Assembly: GCA_025057975.1 (NCBI GenBank)
Contig: JANWUV010000004.1
Coordinates: 124,001 to 188,000, forward strand
Length of the DNA: 64,000 nucleotides
From: Chloracidobacterium sp.
Lineage (GTDB): Bacteria; Acidobacteriota; Blastocatellia; Chloracidobacteriales; Chloracidobacteriaceae
Direction of reading: 5' to 3'
Positions within the stretch are counted from its first letter, which is position 1. Each line of letters opens with the position of its first letter. A model generated the notes under the pieces. It had not been told where the DNA came from. It saw only the letters and a list, made by a program, of their open reading frames with translations, and did not search any database. This document shows positions 1 through 9,243 of the stretch, piece by piece. The translations under genes were made by a program, and so were the position numbers.

Positions 1-228
1 CTTGCCACGCCCATCTACCGGCCCAACATCCACCAGCATCACCCGATCCTCACGCTGATTCATCACCTCCGTCAGCGCCATCAAAAGCAATACACGCTCC
101 GTCGGCGATAAGTCACAGCGAAAGACCGAATACTGTACCGCATCGCCAAAGCCGCGCATCACTCGATAAACCTGCCGCCATCGTTTTTGGTCGGCGATAT
201 CATAGCAGACGATGTAACGATTGCGCAT
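1..228 (-). CDS. cas2: CRISPR-associated endoribonuclease Cas2 (partial, 3' end beyond window)
   Basis: Cas2 is the small structural partner of Cas1 in the spacer-integration complex. Reading the minus strand from an ATG at 228 gives 76 codons before the window edge. The start MRNRYIVCYDIADQKRW has the beta-strand and Asp (D10) typical of Cas2, and VQYSVFRCDLS is the usual second strand. The start lies 24 bases after the cas4-cas1 stop, as expected for the last gene of a type I-G operon. The C-terminus is missing because the window ends, not because the gene is broken. Confidence in the family is high. Confidence 0.93.
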   Translation of the reverse strand, partial: MRNRYIVCYDIADQKRWRQVYRVMRGFGDAVQYSVFRCDLSPTERVLLLMALTEVMNQREDRVMLVDVGPVDGRGK

Positions 229-252
229 CAGCCCCTCTCTTTCCCGCCTTTA

Positions 253-2001
253 TCAGCGCGTTACAAATGGGATATAGCGCGGGATTTCACCCATGATCGC
301 GCGCGCCAAAAGTCGAGCCTGAATTTCAAACACCCGACGATAACTAACCTGATAGCCAAAGACCGGATGCGTCACCAACTGATCAAGACGGCGCTCAAAA
401 GCCTCGATAAACGTTTTGCGTCCATTCGGTTTCAGTGCAAAAGCCCCACCACGCTCAATAAAATCTGAAGGGCTAATCTCACCGTTGTTAATGACCGTAA
501 TCACAACCGAGTCCGCCACCAACGGGCGAAACTCCTCCATCAAATCAAGCGCCAAAGCCGGACGCCCATAGCGCGGCTGATGGTAAAATCCCAGATAAGG
601 ATCAAAACCAACGCCAAGCATCGCCACCAGCATTTCCTTAACCAACAAACTGTATGCAAACGAAAGCAAAGCATTGACCGGGTCCTTCGGCGGACGACGA
701 TTGCGCCCCGTAAAATCAAACGGCGGGGTGTCCTCCGGCGGCAGCTTGAACATGGTCGGAAAATGCTCGAAGTAAGTCCGCGCCGCACTCCCCTCAACCC
801 CTAAAAGCGACGCGAGCGCATCCGAACGTTCAGCCGCCGCGCGCAACGCCGCTAACTGCGCCAATACTTCCGACGAAAGCCCACGCCCGTTACGCCGCAG
901 CAACAAACGGCTGTTGCGAATCTTGCCGCCGACAAAATCCTTCGCCAACCGCAGGCATACCGCCGGGTCAGCCGCCGCCTGAAACTGTCGGCGGCGCAAC
1001 TCAATGTTTTTGTGCGGCGGCGGCGCGGTGACCGCCTGCAACCATCCCCCGTAGCTCAAGTGCAATACCGGAATCTCACGGCTCGCCAACTCGCGCAGCG
1101 CCTGCGCCGAAATCTGGACGTTCCCAAACAAATTCACCTGATTGACTTCCAGCAGCCGTACGGCGTCCACCGTTTGCCCCTTGTCGCGGATTTCCAGTAC
1201 ATCACCCTTGAGACCCAGCGTATAACCCTGCCCCTGAACGTAAACCGCCTTGTTGTCGTCACGCGCAGGCATCAACCGCCGAACCTCGCGCAGCGAAGGC
1301 GCCGGCAACGCCTCCAGCGGCGGCGCAAGTTCCGGCGACGCTTCGGCGACAGGGGCTTGCCCACTCGCTTCCGCCTTCCGCAAATGGTTGATTTCATCCG
1401 GCAAACAAACGCCGACCAGCGAACAACGCGGACACTTGTTGGAGTGAACCAGCGGGGGCGGCGCGACGCCCGACGCCGCCAACGCCCGCGCATCCGCCAA
1501 CAGTCGCCGCGTCCGCGCCTCCAACTCCGGCGTAAACTCAACCCGGACGCGCGTTTTGTCCGCCGCGTAGTAAATCACGCCGTAACTCGAAGCGTAGCCG
1601 TTGGCGCGCAGCAAAAGCCCCTGCAAACACACCTGAATGCGCTCCGGCTCCCATGCGCCTTCCGGCAAGTCCGGGGCCGCGCCCCGTTTGTAATCCACCG
1701 GCACAAGTTGCCCGTCGTCGCTTTCCAACACGTCAATGACCGCCAGCGCGCCAAGCTCCTCCGAGCCGACTTCCACCGAACGCGCATGAATCGCCGTCTC
1801 CGACGTGACGGCTTCGGCGGCGGGTACGCGCCCGCCTGCATCGTCAACCCGCCGATGGACATATCGCCCCTCGACGACATCCAAATTCTCCGCCCACTCG
1901 CGCTGGACATACTCAAGGTAAAACAAGCGCGGACAATAGACGTACTCGTTGAGCATGCGCGCCGGAAGCAACTCCGGCGACGACGTGACGGCGTTGGGCA
2001 T
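253..2001 (-). CDS. cas4-cas1: Cas4-Cas1 fusion, CRISPR spacer acquisition
   Basis: A 582-residue fusion of the Cas4 nuclease and the Cas1 integrase, which trim and insert new spacers. The start at 2001 (MPNAVTSSPELLPARM) is preceded by GGAGA; the open frame runs further upstream but that part looks non-coding. Cas4 covers about residues 1-230: the first cysteine is in YVYCPRLFYLEY (C23), the RecB-type motif is VPVDYKRG, and the cysteine cluster is HSNKCPRCSLVGVC. Cas1 covers about 245-582 with metal ligands E403 (VEGSAARTYF), H474 (LGFYHQPRYG) and the acidic pair in LMEEFRP (489-490). All catalytic residues are present. Such fusions are characteristic of type I-G (I-U) loci. Confidence 0.96.
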   Translation of the reverse strand: MPNAVTSSPELLPARMLNEYVYCPRLFYLEYVQREWAENLDVVEGRYVHRRVDDAGGRVPAAEAVTSETAIHARSVEVGSEELGALAVIDVLESDDGQLVPVDYKRGAAPDLPEGAWEPERIQVCLQGLLLRANGYASSYGVIYYAADKTRVRVEFTPELEARTRRLLADARALAASGVAPPPLVHSNKCPRCSLVGVCLPDEINHLRKAEASGQAPVAEASPELAPPLEALPAPSLREVRRLMPARDDNKAVYVQGQGYTLGLKGDVLEIRDKGQTVDAVRLLEVNQVNLFGNVQISAQALRELASREIPVLHLSYGGWLQAVTAPPPHKNIELRRRQFQAAADPAVCLRLAKDFVGGKIRNSRLLLRRNGRGLSSEVLAQLAALRAAAERSDALASLLGVEGSAARTYFEHFPTMFKLPPEDTPPFDFTGRNRRPPKDPVNALLSFAYSLLVKEMLVAMLGVGFDPYLGFYHQPRYGRPALALDLMEEFRPLVADSVVITVINNGEISPSDFIERGGAFALKPNGRKTFIEAFERRLDQLVTHPVFGYQVSYRRVFEIQARLLARAIMGEIPRYIPFVTR

Positions 2002-2183
2002 AAGTATTCTCCGTCTGTCTGTACAGAACACTGCCACGCCTTCCGGCGCAGCGCGTGGCGTCAAGCCGCTGCGCCGGGAAGCGGTGGAACGCCGCCGCGC
2101 GCCAAACACTTGACGCGCCTCGACGTAAGAAGCATTCCCATATCTCGAACGGAAAGGCGCGCACCGCGCGGCTTCCGTCGCCC

Positions 2184-3104
2184 CTACGCAACCTTGCGCG
2201 CGGGCGTGAAGTTGGGCGTTTTCCCGACCAAAATGCGCCGGACGCGATAGACCGCCACAATCCCCATTCGGCGCAGCCGTCGCCGGTCGCCGTTCTCAAT
2301 CGGATCGTCCTGCAACGGCGCGAGCGCCAGCAGTGACGGCAACAAGTCGGGCGGGACAAACGGCTCCCACAGCGGCCACGTCCAGCGCGTGTCGTTTGCG
2401 CCGAAGCCGGTGAACCCCAACGTTTTGAGCTTGCCGCCGACCGGCCACGCCGTAAACCACGCGAACGCCTCCAACGCCAGCCGATTGGCGCCGAGCATGC
2501 CGCCGCGCTTCTTGCGCTCCGGGTCGCCCGACGGCTTGCTCCACTGGTAGGCATGACGGCGATCCTCCGACGGATCGAGATGTAACGACTGATTGTCCAG
2601 CGGGTCGGCATAGTCCCACGGTTTGAAAAGCGTTCGGCGCAAGTGCTCGCGCTGCGTCCGCTCCAGAATGGATTTGATGTTGCCAAGGTGATAGTCGCGG
2701 CGCGTCGTCTGAAGCTGACTGGTCGCGTCGGCCCCAACCAGATTGCTTGCGATGGCGGCGAGAAAATCCGCGTCGCGCCGCCGGCTCGCCGTCGCCTCGC
2801 GCCGCACGGCGGCGAAATCTAGGCCGCCCACCGCCTTCAGTTCCTCGTAAAGCCGCGCCGGATGGTCGGGAAGGTTTTTCACAAGCGCCGCCTCCAGCGC
2901 ATCCAAAATGACTTGCTGATTCAACGGCCGCCCGCTGCGTAGTTTGGCCACCCAGCCGCCGTCGTCCGCCGTCCAAGCCAACCCAAGGTCGGGCGTTTCC
3001 GGTCGGTCGCGCAACACGCGCGCCAAACCCAGCGTCGCCAAAAAGCCCAGCGGCGTCGTGCCGTCCAAACCGCGCAACACAAGCTCGTGATAGGTCTGCG
3101 TCAT
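2184..3104 (-). CDS. Short Cas8-like subunit of the type I-G system (candidate)
   Basis: A 306-residue protein between cas3 and cas4-cas1, with GGGAG just upstream of its ATG. The N-terminus LVLRGLDGTTPLGFLATLGL is the kind of small-residue/Pro-Leu opening I associate with Csx17/Cas8-type or Cas3-extension proteins of type I-G loci. The rest is rich in Trp and Arg and shows no nuclease motif. By position it should be the effector subunit not covered by Csb1 (Cas7) and Csb2 (Cas5-Cas6), so it may act in PAM or target recognition. It is much shorter than the roughly 700-residue Csx17 that I know from other type I-G loci. Membership in the cas operon is clear; the exact subfamily is not. Confidence 0.7.
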   Translation of the reverse strand: MTQTYHELVLRGLDGTTPLGFLATLGLARVLRDRPETPDLGLAWTADDGGWVAKLRSGRPLNQQVILDALEAALVKNLPDHPARLYEELKAVGGLDFAAVRREATASRRRDADFLAAIASNLVGADATSQLQTTRRDYHLGNIKSILERTQREHLRRTLFKPWDYADPLDNQSLHLDPSEDRRHAYQWSKPSGDPERKKRGGMLGANRLALEAFAWFTAWPVGGKLKTLGFTGFGANDTRWTWPLWEPFVPPDLLPSLLALAPLQDDPIENGDRRRLRRMGIVAVYRVRRILVGKTPNFTPARKVA

Positions 3105-3147
3105 GATGTTGGCTCCCGGAAAGCGGATTCAGCCCGCGGATCATTTT

Positions 3148-6100
3148 TCATTCACTGAGTAGTCCGCGCTCTTCGTCGGCGCTCGCCTGCTGGTCGGCCA
3201 GCCGCAGGACGGCCTCCAGATACGCTGCGCCCCACCATCCGTAACGCCGCTGCATCCGCCAAAAACGCGCCCCAACGCCCGAATCCAATCGGTGGGGCGG
3301 CGACTTTTCACGCCATGCCGTCGTCAGCGACGCCGTATAAGTCCTCCCCAACAACGCCGCCGTCAGCGTTACGTCCGGCGCGGCAACGTCCGCCACAACC
3401 GGCGCGAAGGGTCGCCCCCGCCCGTGATGTGCGCCGACAAGGTATAGGATGAGGTCAAGCTCGTCGGCGTCAAACGGCCGACCTTTGGGATCGGTTATCG
3501 AATCCCCCACGGCTTCCAGCATTTGTACCGACAACATCTCGTGCCGAAAGCCGCTCGGCAGTCCGGCCCGCTCACGCGCTTGCCGGCGCGCGGCCGGCGT
3601 CAGCGGAAGCGCGTCGGATTTAGCCAGCAAGGTCGTCGGCGTCGCGCCCAGCAACCACGCCTCCGTCCGGTCGGCGCGGCGCAGCAACGCTTGAAATCGC
3701 TCGTCGGCCTTGCCCCAATCGTGTCCCTCCGCCGCCGCAAGCCAGACCTCTTCCCGAATCGTCAGCGGCAGCGCTCGCGCCGTCCGCTGAATTTCATCGC
3801 GGACATGCCGACTGTGCGCCGCCAGCGTCACCGGCGCGTCGCTCGCCAAAAACGAACGCTCATCCTCACCGTCGTCCGCCAGCAGCGTCGCCCACTCCAC
3901 CGCCGTCCCCAGCCGCTTTCGCGTCACAAGGACGTACCCCAGCCCGTCCGGGTAGGGCGCGCGGATGATCCCCAGCGTCGGATCAGCCAGCCGCCTGAGA
4001 TTCGCCGTCAGCAACGAACATTCCGCCGGTCGCTGCGGCGCCGCCTGCGGCAAGCCGGACTCAAGTTCATCCGCCACGGCGCGCAGCGCCGTACGCCAAT
4101 CCTCAAGGTTGAGCGTCGCTTCAGGGTCGGCGATGCGTTCAAACAGCGCCGTCAGCGTGGGCGACGGCGGCCAGCCGGCGGTCAAACTCGGGTGAAGCCG
4201 CACGACGGCGCGATCGCGGGCTTGGACGGCCGCCGGTTCCGCGACATCGCGCGGCGCGTTGGCCGGTACGTGGCCCAGCGCGTCCCAGCCGCCCGCGCCG
4301 ACCGGCAACACCAGCGTATCGCCGGGTCGCAGGTCGTCAGCCGAAGTCAATACGGCGTTGTCTTCCAGTCCGCGCCAGAGCAACCCGCGTCGGGCTTCCA
4401 ACACCGGCGGCGCTTTCTCCGCGGGTTTCGCATCGGCCGCCTCTTCCCCGCCGCCCAGCAGGTCGCCGCTGACATCCTTTGACCGATCATCGCCCGTCAG
4501 CCACCGCCGAAGACGTGACAACGGGACGGTCATACACTCGGCGGCTGTCGGCGGTAGTAGGGAAACCACCTCGCTCCATGTATCAAGCGAAAAGGCGTCA
4601 AGGTCAGCCCGCCAGCACACCTGTACGTCAGGCTCGCCGGGCTGCGGCCCGTGCAGCAACAGCGCTACTTGAGGATCAAGCGCCGGACGCGGGCTGGTTT
4701 GACACAGCAGGTCAAGGTGCGCTGGGAGCAACGCCGCCGCTTCGCGTCGCGCCGTCGGGCCCAGACAGTCGGACGGCAGGCATCCCGCTTCGCCATGACG
4801 CGCAAGAAGCGCGTCAAAAGCGTCAACCCCGAAATCCACCTCGCCCGCCACGGCAACCTGCTGTAACCACGCCCAAGTTTTCGGCAGGGCGTCGCCGTAG
4901 ATTGGATCGGGCTTTTTCGGCTCGACAGCCTTTTCATCCATCAGGATGACCGCCTGCGCGCGAATGGGACGCCCACGCCGGTTAAGTCGCCCGAAGCGTT
5001 GCCGCAAGGCGTCCAAGGCGGCGCATTCTGTGATGAGCGCGTCAAAATCATAATCCGCGCCGACCTCAAGGCACTGCGTCGAGACGACAAAGCTCAAAGC
5101 CGCGCTGCGGTCGGGACGGTCGGGACCAACCAGCGCCGCCAACCGCGCCTGTTGTGCGTCACGGTCGTACGGGCGCATCGCGCCGATGACGAGTTCAACC
5201 ACCGCGTCGGGAAACGCCTTGCGGAGGGCCTCCTCAACCGCGCGCGCTGTGGCCACCCGATTGACAATGACGCCAATCGCCGCCGACGCCGGCGGAGCGG
5301 CGGCGTACAAGGGCAGGTCGGCGTCCTGACGGAACATTTCGAGCAACGCCTTGGCTTCCGCGACAACGGCCTTCGGCATGTCGGCGACCAGCTTGAGCTT
5401 CGCCGGCTTGGCGGCCGTCAGCGCGCGATGCAAACGCGGCGCAGCGCGGTCTGCGGCGTCAAGGCTGAAGCGACGACTGCCGACGCCCTCCGGCGGCGTG
5501 GCCGTCATTGGCACAACCTGCAACGGGGGTACGCCAATTGCCTGCTCCGCCCAGCGCGTCGGGTCAAGGTAGTCGCGGACGGCGGCGAGCGTTTGGAGAA
5601 ACGGCCGGCTCATGTGCGCTTCATCCAGCAAGACAAGGCTGTCGTAGGCGGCCAGTCCGGCCTGAATCGGCGCAGCTGTGTCCGAGACGCCGTAGCCGCG
5701 AAATAGCAGCCGCGAGCCGAACTGGTCAACCGTCGTACACACCACGAGCGGGTGCGTCGCGGAACGCGCCCAACGGTTATCGCGATAAAGACCGCCGCGT
5801 AGTTCCAGAACATCCAGCGGCGGCGCGCTCTCCGGCCGCAGCGTGGACAGCGTGCGCAAAGCGGCGGCCACCCGCGCCAACGTCGGATGCTGCGCCGGGC
5901 GGCGTTCGGCTTCCAGCAATCGCTCCGCCAGACGCAATGCGCGCTGGTAGGCGGCGTCCACAATGACGCGCCGGTTGACGCAGAAGAAGACGCGGCGCGG
6001 CGCCGTTCGCTCCGCCGGCGGCAGCGCCGCCTGACAGGCGAGCGCAAAGACCGCAATGTCAAGCGTCGCCGTTTTCCCCGCGCCGGTCGGCACGTCAATC

Positions 6101-6222
6101 ACCTCCGGCCACGTTCCGGCGACAACCTGCGCCGCCAGCCGACTCTGCCACGGATAGGGCGGTACGCCATGCGCTTCCTGAAAAAACGTCTCAAAGTCAT
6201 TCAGCGTCACAAGCGAGTCCAT
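3148..6222 (-). CDS. cas3: Cas3 helicase-nuclease, helicase-HD order (type I-G)
   Basis: A 1024-residue Cas3, the helicase/nuclease that degrades DNA bound by Cascade. The start at 6222 (MDSLVTLNDFETFF) follows GGGAGG. The helicase is N-terminal: Walker A DVPTGAGKT (43-51), DEAH box LLDEAH (about 198-203), and motif VI QRFGRLNRRG. The HD nuclease is C-terminal: GHDWGK (833-838), RHE (about 893) and GAHHGRG (about 931). The helicase-then-HD order is the reverse of classical Cas3 and is usual in type I-G. All motifs look intact, so the enzyme is probably active. A dispersed GC-rich repeat separates it from csb2 upstream. Confidence 0.95.
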   Translation of the reverse strand: MDSLVTLNDFETFFQEAHGVPPYPWQSRLAAQVVAGTWPEVIDVPTGAGKTATLDIAVFALACQAALPPAERTAPRRVFFCVNRRVIVDAAYQRALRLAERLLEAERRPAQHPTLARVAAALRTLSTLRPESAPPLDVLELRGGLYRDNRWARSATHPLVVCTTVDQFGSRLLFRGYGVSDTAAPIQAGLAAYDSLVLLDEAHMSRPFLQTLAAVRDYLDPTRWAEQAIGVPPLQVVPMTATPPEGVGSRRFSLDAADRAAPRLHRALTAAKPAKLKLVADMPKAVVAEAKALLEMFRQDADLPLYAAAPPASAAIGVIVNRVATARAVEEALRKAFPDAVVELVIGAMRPYDRDAQQARLAALVGPDRPDRSAALSFVVSTQCLEVGADYDFDALITECAALDALRQRFGRLNRRGRPIRAQAVILMDEKAVEPKKPDPIYGDALPKTWAWLQQVAVAGEVDFGVDAFDALLARHGEAGCLPSDCLGPTARREAAALLPAHLDLLCQTSPRPALDPQVALLLHGPQPGEPDVQVCWRADLDAFSLDTWSEVVSLLPPTAAECMTVPLSRLRRWLTGDDRSKDVSGDLLGGGEEAADAKPAEKAPPVLEARRGLLWRGLEDNAVLTSADDLRPGDTLVLPVGAGGWDALGHVPANAPRDVAEPAAVQARDRAVVRLHPSLTAGWPPSPTLTALFERIADPEATLNLEDWRTALRAVADELESGLPQAAPQRPAECSLLTANLRRLADPTLGIIRAPYPDGLGYVLVTRKRLGTAVEWATLLADDGEDERSFLASDAPVTLAAHSRHVRDEIQRTARALPLTIREEVWLAAAEGHDWGKADERFQALLRRADRTEAWLLGATPTTLLAKSDALPLTPAARRQARERAGLPSGFRHEMLSVQMLEAVGDSITDPKGRPFDADELDLILYLVGAHHGRGRPFAPVVADVAAPDVTLTAALLGRTYTASLTTAWREKSPPHRLDSGVGARFWRMQRRYGWWGAAYLEAVLRLADQQASADEERGLLSE

Positions 6223-6235
6223 GCTTCCTCCCTTC

Positions 6236-6280
6236 CCAACCGCAGAAGACACGGAGAGCACGCAGAGGCGCTTTCTCATC
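6236..6280 (+). repeat. Dispersed CCGCAGA...CGCAGAGGCG element between csb2 and cas3
   Basis: The sequence AACCGCAGAAGACACGGAGA followed by GCACGCAGAGGCG recurs with variation at 7876-7915 (inverted), 9664-9698 and, more weakly, 20318-20347 (inverted). It sits in intergenic DNA and touches the csb2 stop. It does not form an obvious hairpin. It looks like a short dispersed genomic repeat rather than a gene. Confidence 0.55.
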
Positions 6281-7847
6281 TTTGGAGCGGCTTGAACAAG
6301 CCATAGCCCATAAACCGTCCCGCGCCGAGCAGAACGGGGCCGACGACCGGCCCGGCGAAGCGCAGGAAGACATGAAGCTGTGGCTTCGGGGCGTTCGCGC
6401 CTTTGGCGAAGTAGGGCGGAAAGCCGTCGCCGAGTCGCGCCTGCGTTGTCGGCGCGTTCGGTTGGCCGCGCAATGGACGGGCCTTGGCGACGGCGCGCGG
6501 CGTCCCGCGCTGCCAACTGGTTGCGCCAAAGTCAATCTCGACCGGTTCGGGCAGTCCGGCGTGGCGACAAGCTTCAAAGATCAGTGCGCCGACTTCCATT
6601 TCCCACGCCGCCCGCTCCTTGACCAAGTGCGCCTTGGGAAAACGATCCAGCACAACGGGCGTGACGCTCGCCCACGTTGTCGCGCCGCGCGGCGCGGCCG
6701 TCCACGTCTCTGGGCGGAGCGTGGCGCGGGCGTCGTCCCAAGCACGTTTGCGTAGCGTCCAGACGCCAAGCCGGCCCAGCTTGAGGGCGACCTCAGCCGG
6801 CTGCCCTTCCGCGTCAACAAGCACCGGCGCCAGCGCCCGACCGCGTTCGCGGCGCGGCACATCCGGTGGAAAGGCCAACGCTACTCCTAGCAGACGACCG
6901 TCGGCGTGTTCGCGTCCGACAAACGGCAGCGGCAGCAGAGCGATGTGGCGGCGTCCGTTGGTCAGCGGTTTCCCGTCAGGGTCATGGCCGCTCAGCCACG
7001 CCGGAGGCGGCTGTGGACAACGGCTCAGAAGCGTCGCCCGGAGCGCCTGTGTGACCATCAGTGCGGCCGTCACCGGCAGGGCGGGGCCGTCAGTTTGCGC
7101 GAGCACGAGCACATCCTGGTCGAAAGCCTCGGTCTTCTCCGGCGGCGACATGCCTACGGCGGCGCGTTGCACAACGTAATCGGTCGCTAGTCCAACGGTG
7201 GGACGGCGGCCGGCCTGAAACGTGTCGCGCAAACGGTCAAGCGAGGGGCCGTTGCGGATGCGGCGGAGTCGGCCGTCGGCCAAGCCAGACGGCGCAGGAC
7301 GCCCATCAGCGTCATCGGGCTCTGGCAGCCAGCACACAAAGCCGTCTGCGAGATGCGGCGGCGCGGTTGGCGTCCACATCTGGACAAGTGACGCCGAATG
7401 CCCTAGCCGCGTCACCTTGGCGCAGAGCCGCGCCAGCGCGTCAGCGTAAATGGCGCTCTTTGGCGCTTCGGGCCAGTGGAGAAAACACGGCGCGTCACCA
7501 ACCCAGACCGTCGGGAAGACGCGCGGCTGCTTGCTGCGCGCCAGCGGGACAGATTGAAGCAGCGCCGTGCCCTCCACCCGGTCGTTGATTGGTACGTAGG
7601 CGGTCGTCACTCGTCGGCGGCCGCCTGCGTCGGCAGGCAGCCAGAGCTGTGGATCGGGGAGCGTCGTCAGCCACTCCAGCGCCGCGCCTTCCTGCGGGTC
7701 TTCGCCAGTCTCAAAAAAAGCCGCCGCCAGCGCCAACCAAACGCGCGCCGGGTGTGGCGGCCACTCAGCCGCCTCACGGTTTGCCGCGTCGGTCGCCCGC
7801 GCGTAGCCGGTCAAGTAACGCCAAGCGATGGTGAACGTTTCTGTCAT
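6276..7847 (-). CDS. csb2: Type I-G Cascade subunit Csb2 (Cas5-Cas6-like)
   Basis: A 523-residue protein of the GSU0054/Csb2 family, understood as a Cas5-Cas6 fusion that processes crRNA and holds the 5' handle. The opening TIAWRYLTGYARATDAANRE and the following EWPPHPARVWLALAAAFFE match the family pattern of an early strand followed by a PPxPxRxxxAL helix. PTTQARLGDGFPPYFAKGA and the C-terminal GPVLLGAGRFMGYGLFKPL resemble the glycine-rich loop seen in Cas6-type RAMPs. The gene lies 94 bases downstream of csb1 and 53 bases upstream of cas3, in one transcription unit. Because it is the only Cas6-like protein seen, it is the candidate crRNA endonuclease for the local system. Confidence 0.9.
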   Translation of the reverse strand: MTETFTIAWRYLTGYARATDAANREAAEWPPHPARVWLALAAAFFETGEDPQEGAALEWLTTLPDPQLWLPADAGGRRRVTTAYVPINDRVEGTALLQSVPLARSKQPRVFPTVWVGDAPCFLHWPEAPKSAIYADALARLCAKVTRLGHSASLVQMWTPTAPPHLADGFVCWLPEPDDADGRPAPSGLADGRLRRIRNGPSLDRLRDTFQAGRRPTVGLATDYVVQRAAVGMSPPEKTEAFDQDVLVLAQTDGPALPVTAALMVTQALRATLLSRCPQPPPAWLSGHDPDGKPLTNGRRHIALLPLPFVGREHADGRLLGVALAFPPDVPRRERGRALAPVLVDAEGQPAEVALKLGRLGVWTLRKRAWDDARATLRPETWTAAPRGATTWASVTPVVLDRFPKAHLVKERAAWEMEVGALIFEACRHAGLPEPVEIDFGATSWQRGTPRAVAKARPLRGQPNAPTTQARLGDGFPPYFAKGANAPKPQLHVFLRFAGPVVGPVLLGAGRFMGYGLFKPLQR

Positions 7848-7875
7848 GACGACTCATCTCCCAACGAGAGAATGG

Positions 7876-7915
7876 CTCTGTGTTCTGCGCGTCCTCCGCG
7901 TCCTCTGCGGTTGGG
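7876..7915 (-). repeat. Dispersed CCGCAGAGGACGC element between csb1 and csb2
   Basis: On the minus strand this reads CCCAACCGCAGAGGACGCGG followed by AGGACGCGCAGAACACAGAG. It is the clearest copy of the element also found at 6236-6280 and 9664-9698. Three copies flank or punctuate the cas operon. Confidence 0.55.
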
Positions 7916-7941
7916 CGGATTTCCTCACTTCTTCCCGTACT

Positions 7942-9243
7942 TCATTCTTCCTGCTTGGCATCCGTCTGGCTCTGCGCCAACCACTGGCTGTTGACGACCA
8001 GCTTGACGAGTTCCGTCGTCGGTCGCAGTTGAAGCGGTTGCTCAAGCCATGGCAGCCCCAACCGCTTGGCCTCGGCGACGGCTTCGCTGAAAAGCGCCAC
8101 GGCTGTGTCGGCGTCAAGCGTTAGGTCGCGCTCAACCTCGCCGGGCTTGCCGAGCAATTCCCAGCGCAGCGGCTCGGTCGGCCAGAGCAAACAACGCGAG
8201 CGCAAATCAAGGCCGGCATCGTCCGCCAAAACAGCCGCGCACAGCCCCAGCGCGGTCAGAACCGTCCGGGCGGCGGCGTCAACCTGCGCGTCATGGCGGC
8301 CGTTGACTGGAAAGCGCAAGCGCCGCAGAGCGGGCAGCGACAAGACGATGGTTTGTTCGGCGAAGTCAATCGTCACGCCGCCGCCAAGGTATTCGCCGTT
8401 CCGGTCGCGTGTTGAGATCGTCGGCGTAACGTTGCCGTGATTGGCTTCCGACGGTCGCCCATCCTCGCCCAGCGTGACAGGTTTACCCTTTTCTTTGACA
8501 GCCTGCGCCGGGTCGAGCGTCCAGCCGGGAGCGACTTCCTGCGCTGCGCGGTAGAGCGGCCCTGCCTTGAGCTGAATCCCAAGCGGATCAATCCGGCTGC
8601 TCGTTTTCGCGCCCAGCACAGCGTTGACGCCGACAATTTCGCTGACCAACGCCCGTTCAAACTTCGCCCCCAAGCCACCCTTCGGCCCGGTCGAATCCCA
8701 CATGCCGAACAGCAGCGCCGTCGGGCACAGCTCAAACAACGGCGTCGCATTGTGGGCGGAAGCTTCGCGCAGCCGCTTGCCGTAGGTGGATTCTCGCTTG
8801 ACATTGGCGCTGCGAAACGGCTTGCCGTCTTCGGCGACAACGCTGTCACGGAGAATGGCGTCCACGACGCGATGCGGCGTTTGCAACGAGGTAATCTTGC
8901 CGATGGGTTCAAGCAGGCGCAGGGGTTCGGGTTGGTCGTCGCCGGGGAAGTACGGTGTGAAGTCCACCTCGATGACCGGCAGGACAAGGCGTCCAGCGTC
9001 GAAGGCTTGCTGGAGCGCCTCCTCCATGCGATTCGCCTGCGATTGGACGGAATCCATCAAGACGCACCGGACGGGGGCGGGGTAGTCGGGCAGGCGGCGT
9101 TCTTCAAGCGCGTACAGCCCGCCTTCGTAGGTCGGCGGAAACACTTTCGTACCAGGGCCGCCGGCGGGTTGCAGTTTGAGGCGGCAACGGAAAGCGGTGG
9201 CGTAGTTGACAGCGTGCCGGAGCTTTTCAAGTGTGATGGTCAT
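7942..9243 (-). CDS. csb1: Type I-G Cas7 backbone subunit Csb1
   Basis: A 433-residue Csb1 (GSU0053 family, Cas7), the subunit that polymerises along crRNA in the type I-G Cascade. The start at 9243 (MTITLEKLRHAVNYATAF) has TTGAGGT upstream; an upstream in-frame extension is less likely. Family features include the PAGGPGTKVFPPTYEGG region, RCVLMDSVQSQANRMEEAL, and ELCPTALLFGMWDSTGPKGG followed by ARFERALVSEIVG-like sequence, which is typical of Csb1. It is the first gene of the cas operon in this window. The operon promoter should lie in 9244-9708. Confidence 0.93.
   Translation of the reverse strand: MTITLEKLRHAVNYATAFRCRLKLQPAGGPGTKVFPPTYEGGLYALEERRLPDYPAPVRCVLMDSVQSQANRMEEALQQAFDAGRLVLPVIEVDFTPYFPGDDQPEPLRLLEPIGKITSLQTPHRVVDAILRDSVVAEDGKPFRSANVKRESTYGKRLREASAHNATPLFELCPTALLFGMWDSTGPKGGLGAKFERALVSEIVGVNAVLGAKTSSRIDPLGIQLKAGPLYRAAQEVAPGWTLDPAQAVKEKGKPVTLGEDGRPSEANHGNVTPTISTRDRNGEYLGGGVTIDFAEQTIVLSLPALRRLRFPVNGRHDAQVDAAARTVLTALGLCAAVLADDAGLDLRSRCLLWPTEPLRWELLGKPGEVERDLTLDADTAVALFSEAVAEAKRLGLPWLEQPLQLRPTTELVKLVVNSQWLAQSQTDAKQEE

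Noticed and set aside
1012-2250. 412-codon plus-strand ORF opposite cas4-cas1
   Set aside because: Arg-rich shadow frame of a strongly supported minus-strand gene; no recognisable domain.
2296-3144. 282-codon minus-strand ORF overlapping the Cas8-like gene
   Set aside because: Low-complexity Arg/Gly/Ala shadow of the neighbouring frame, which has the better start and codon pattern.
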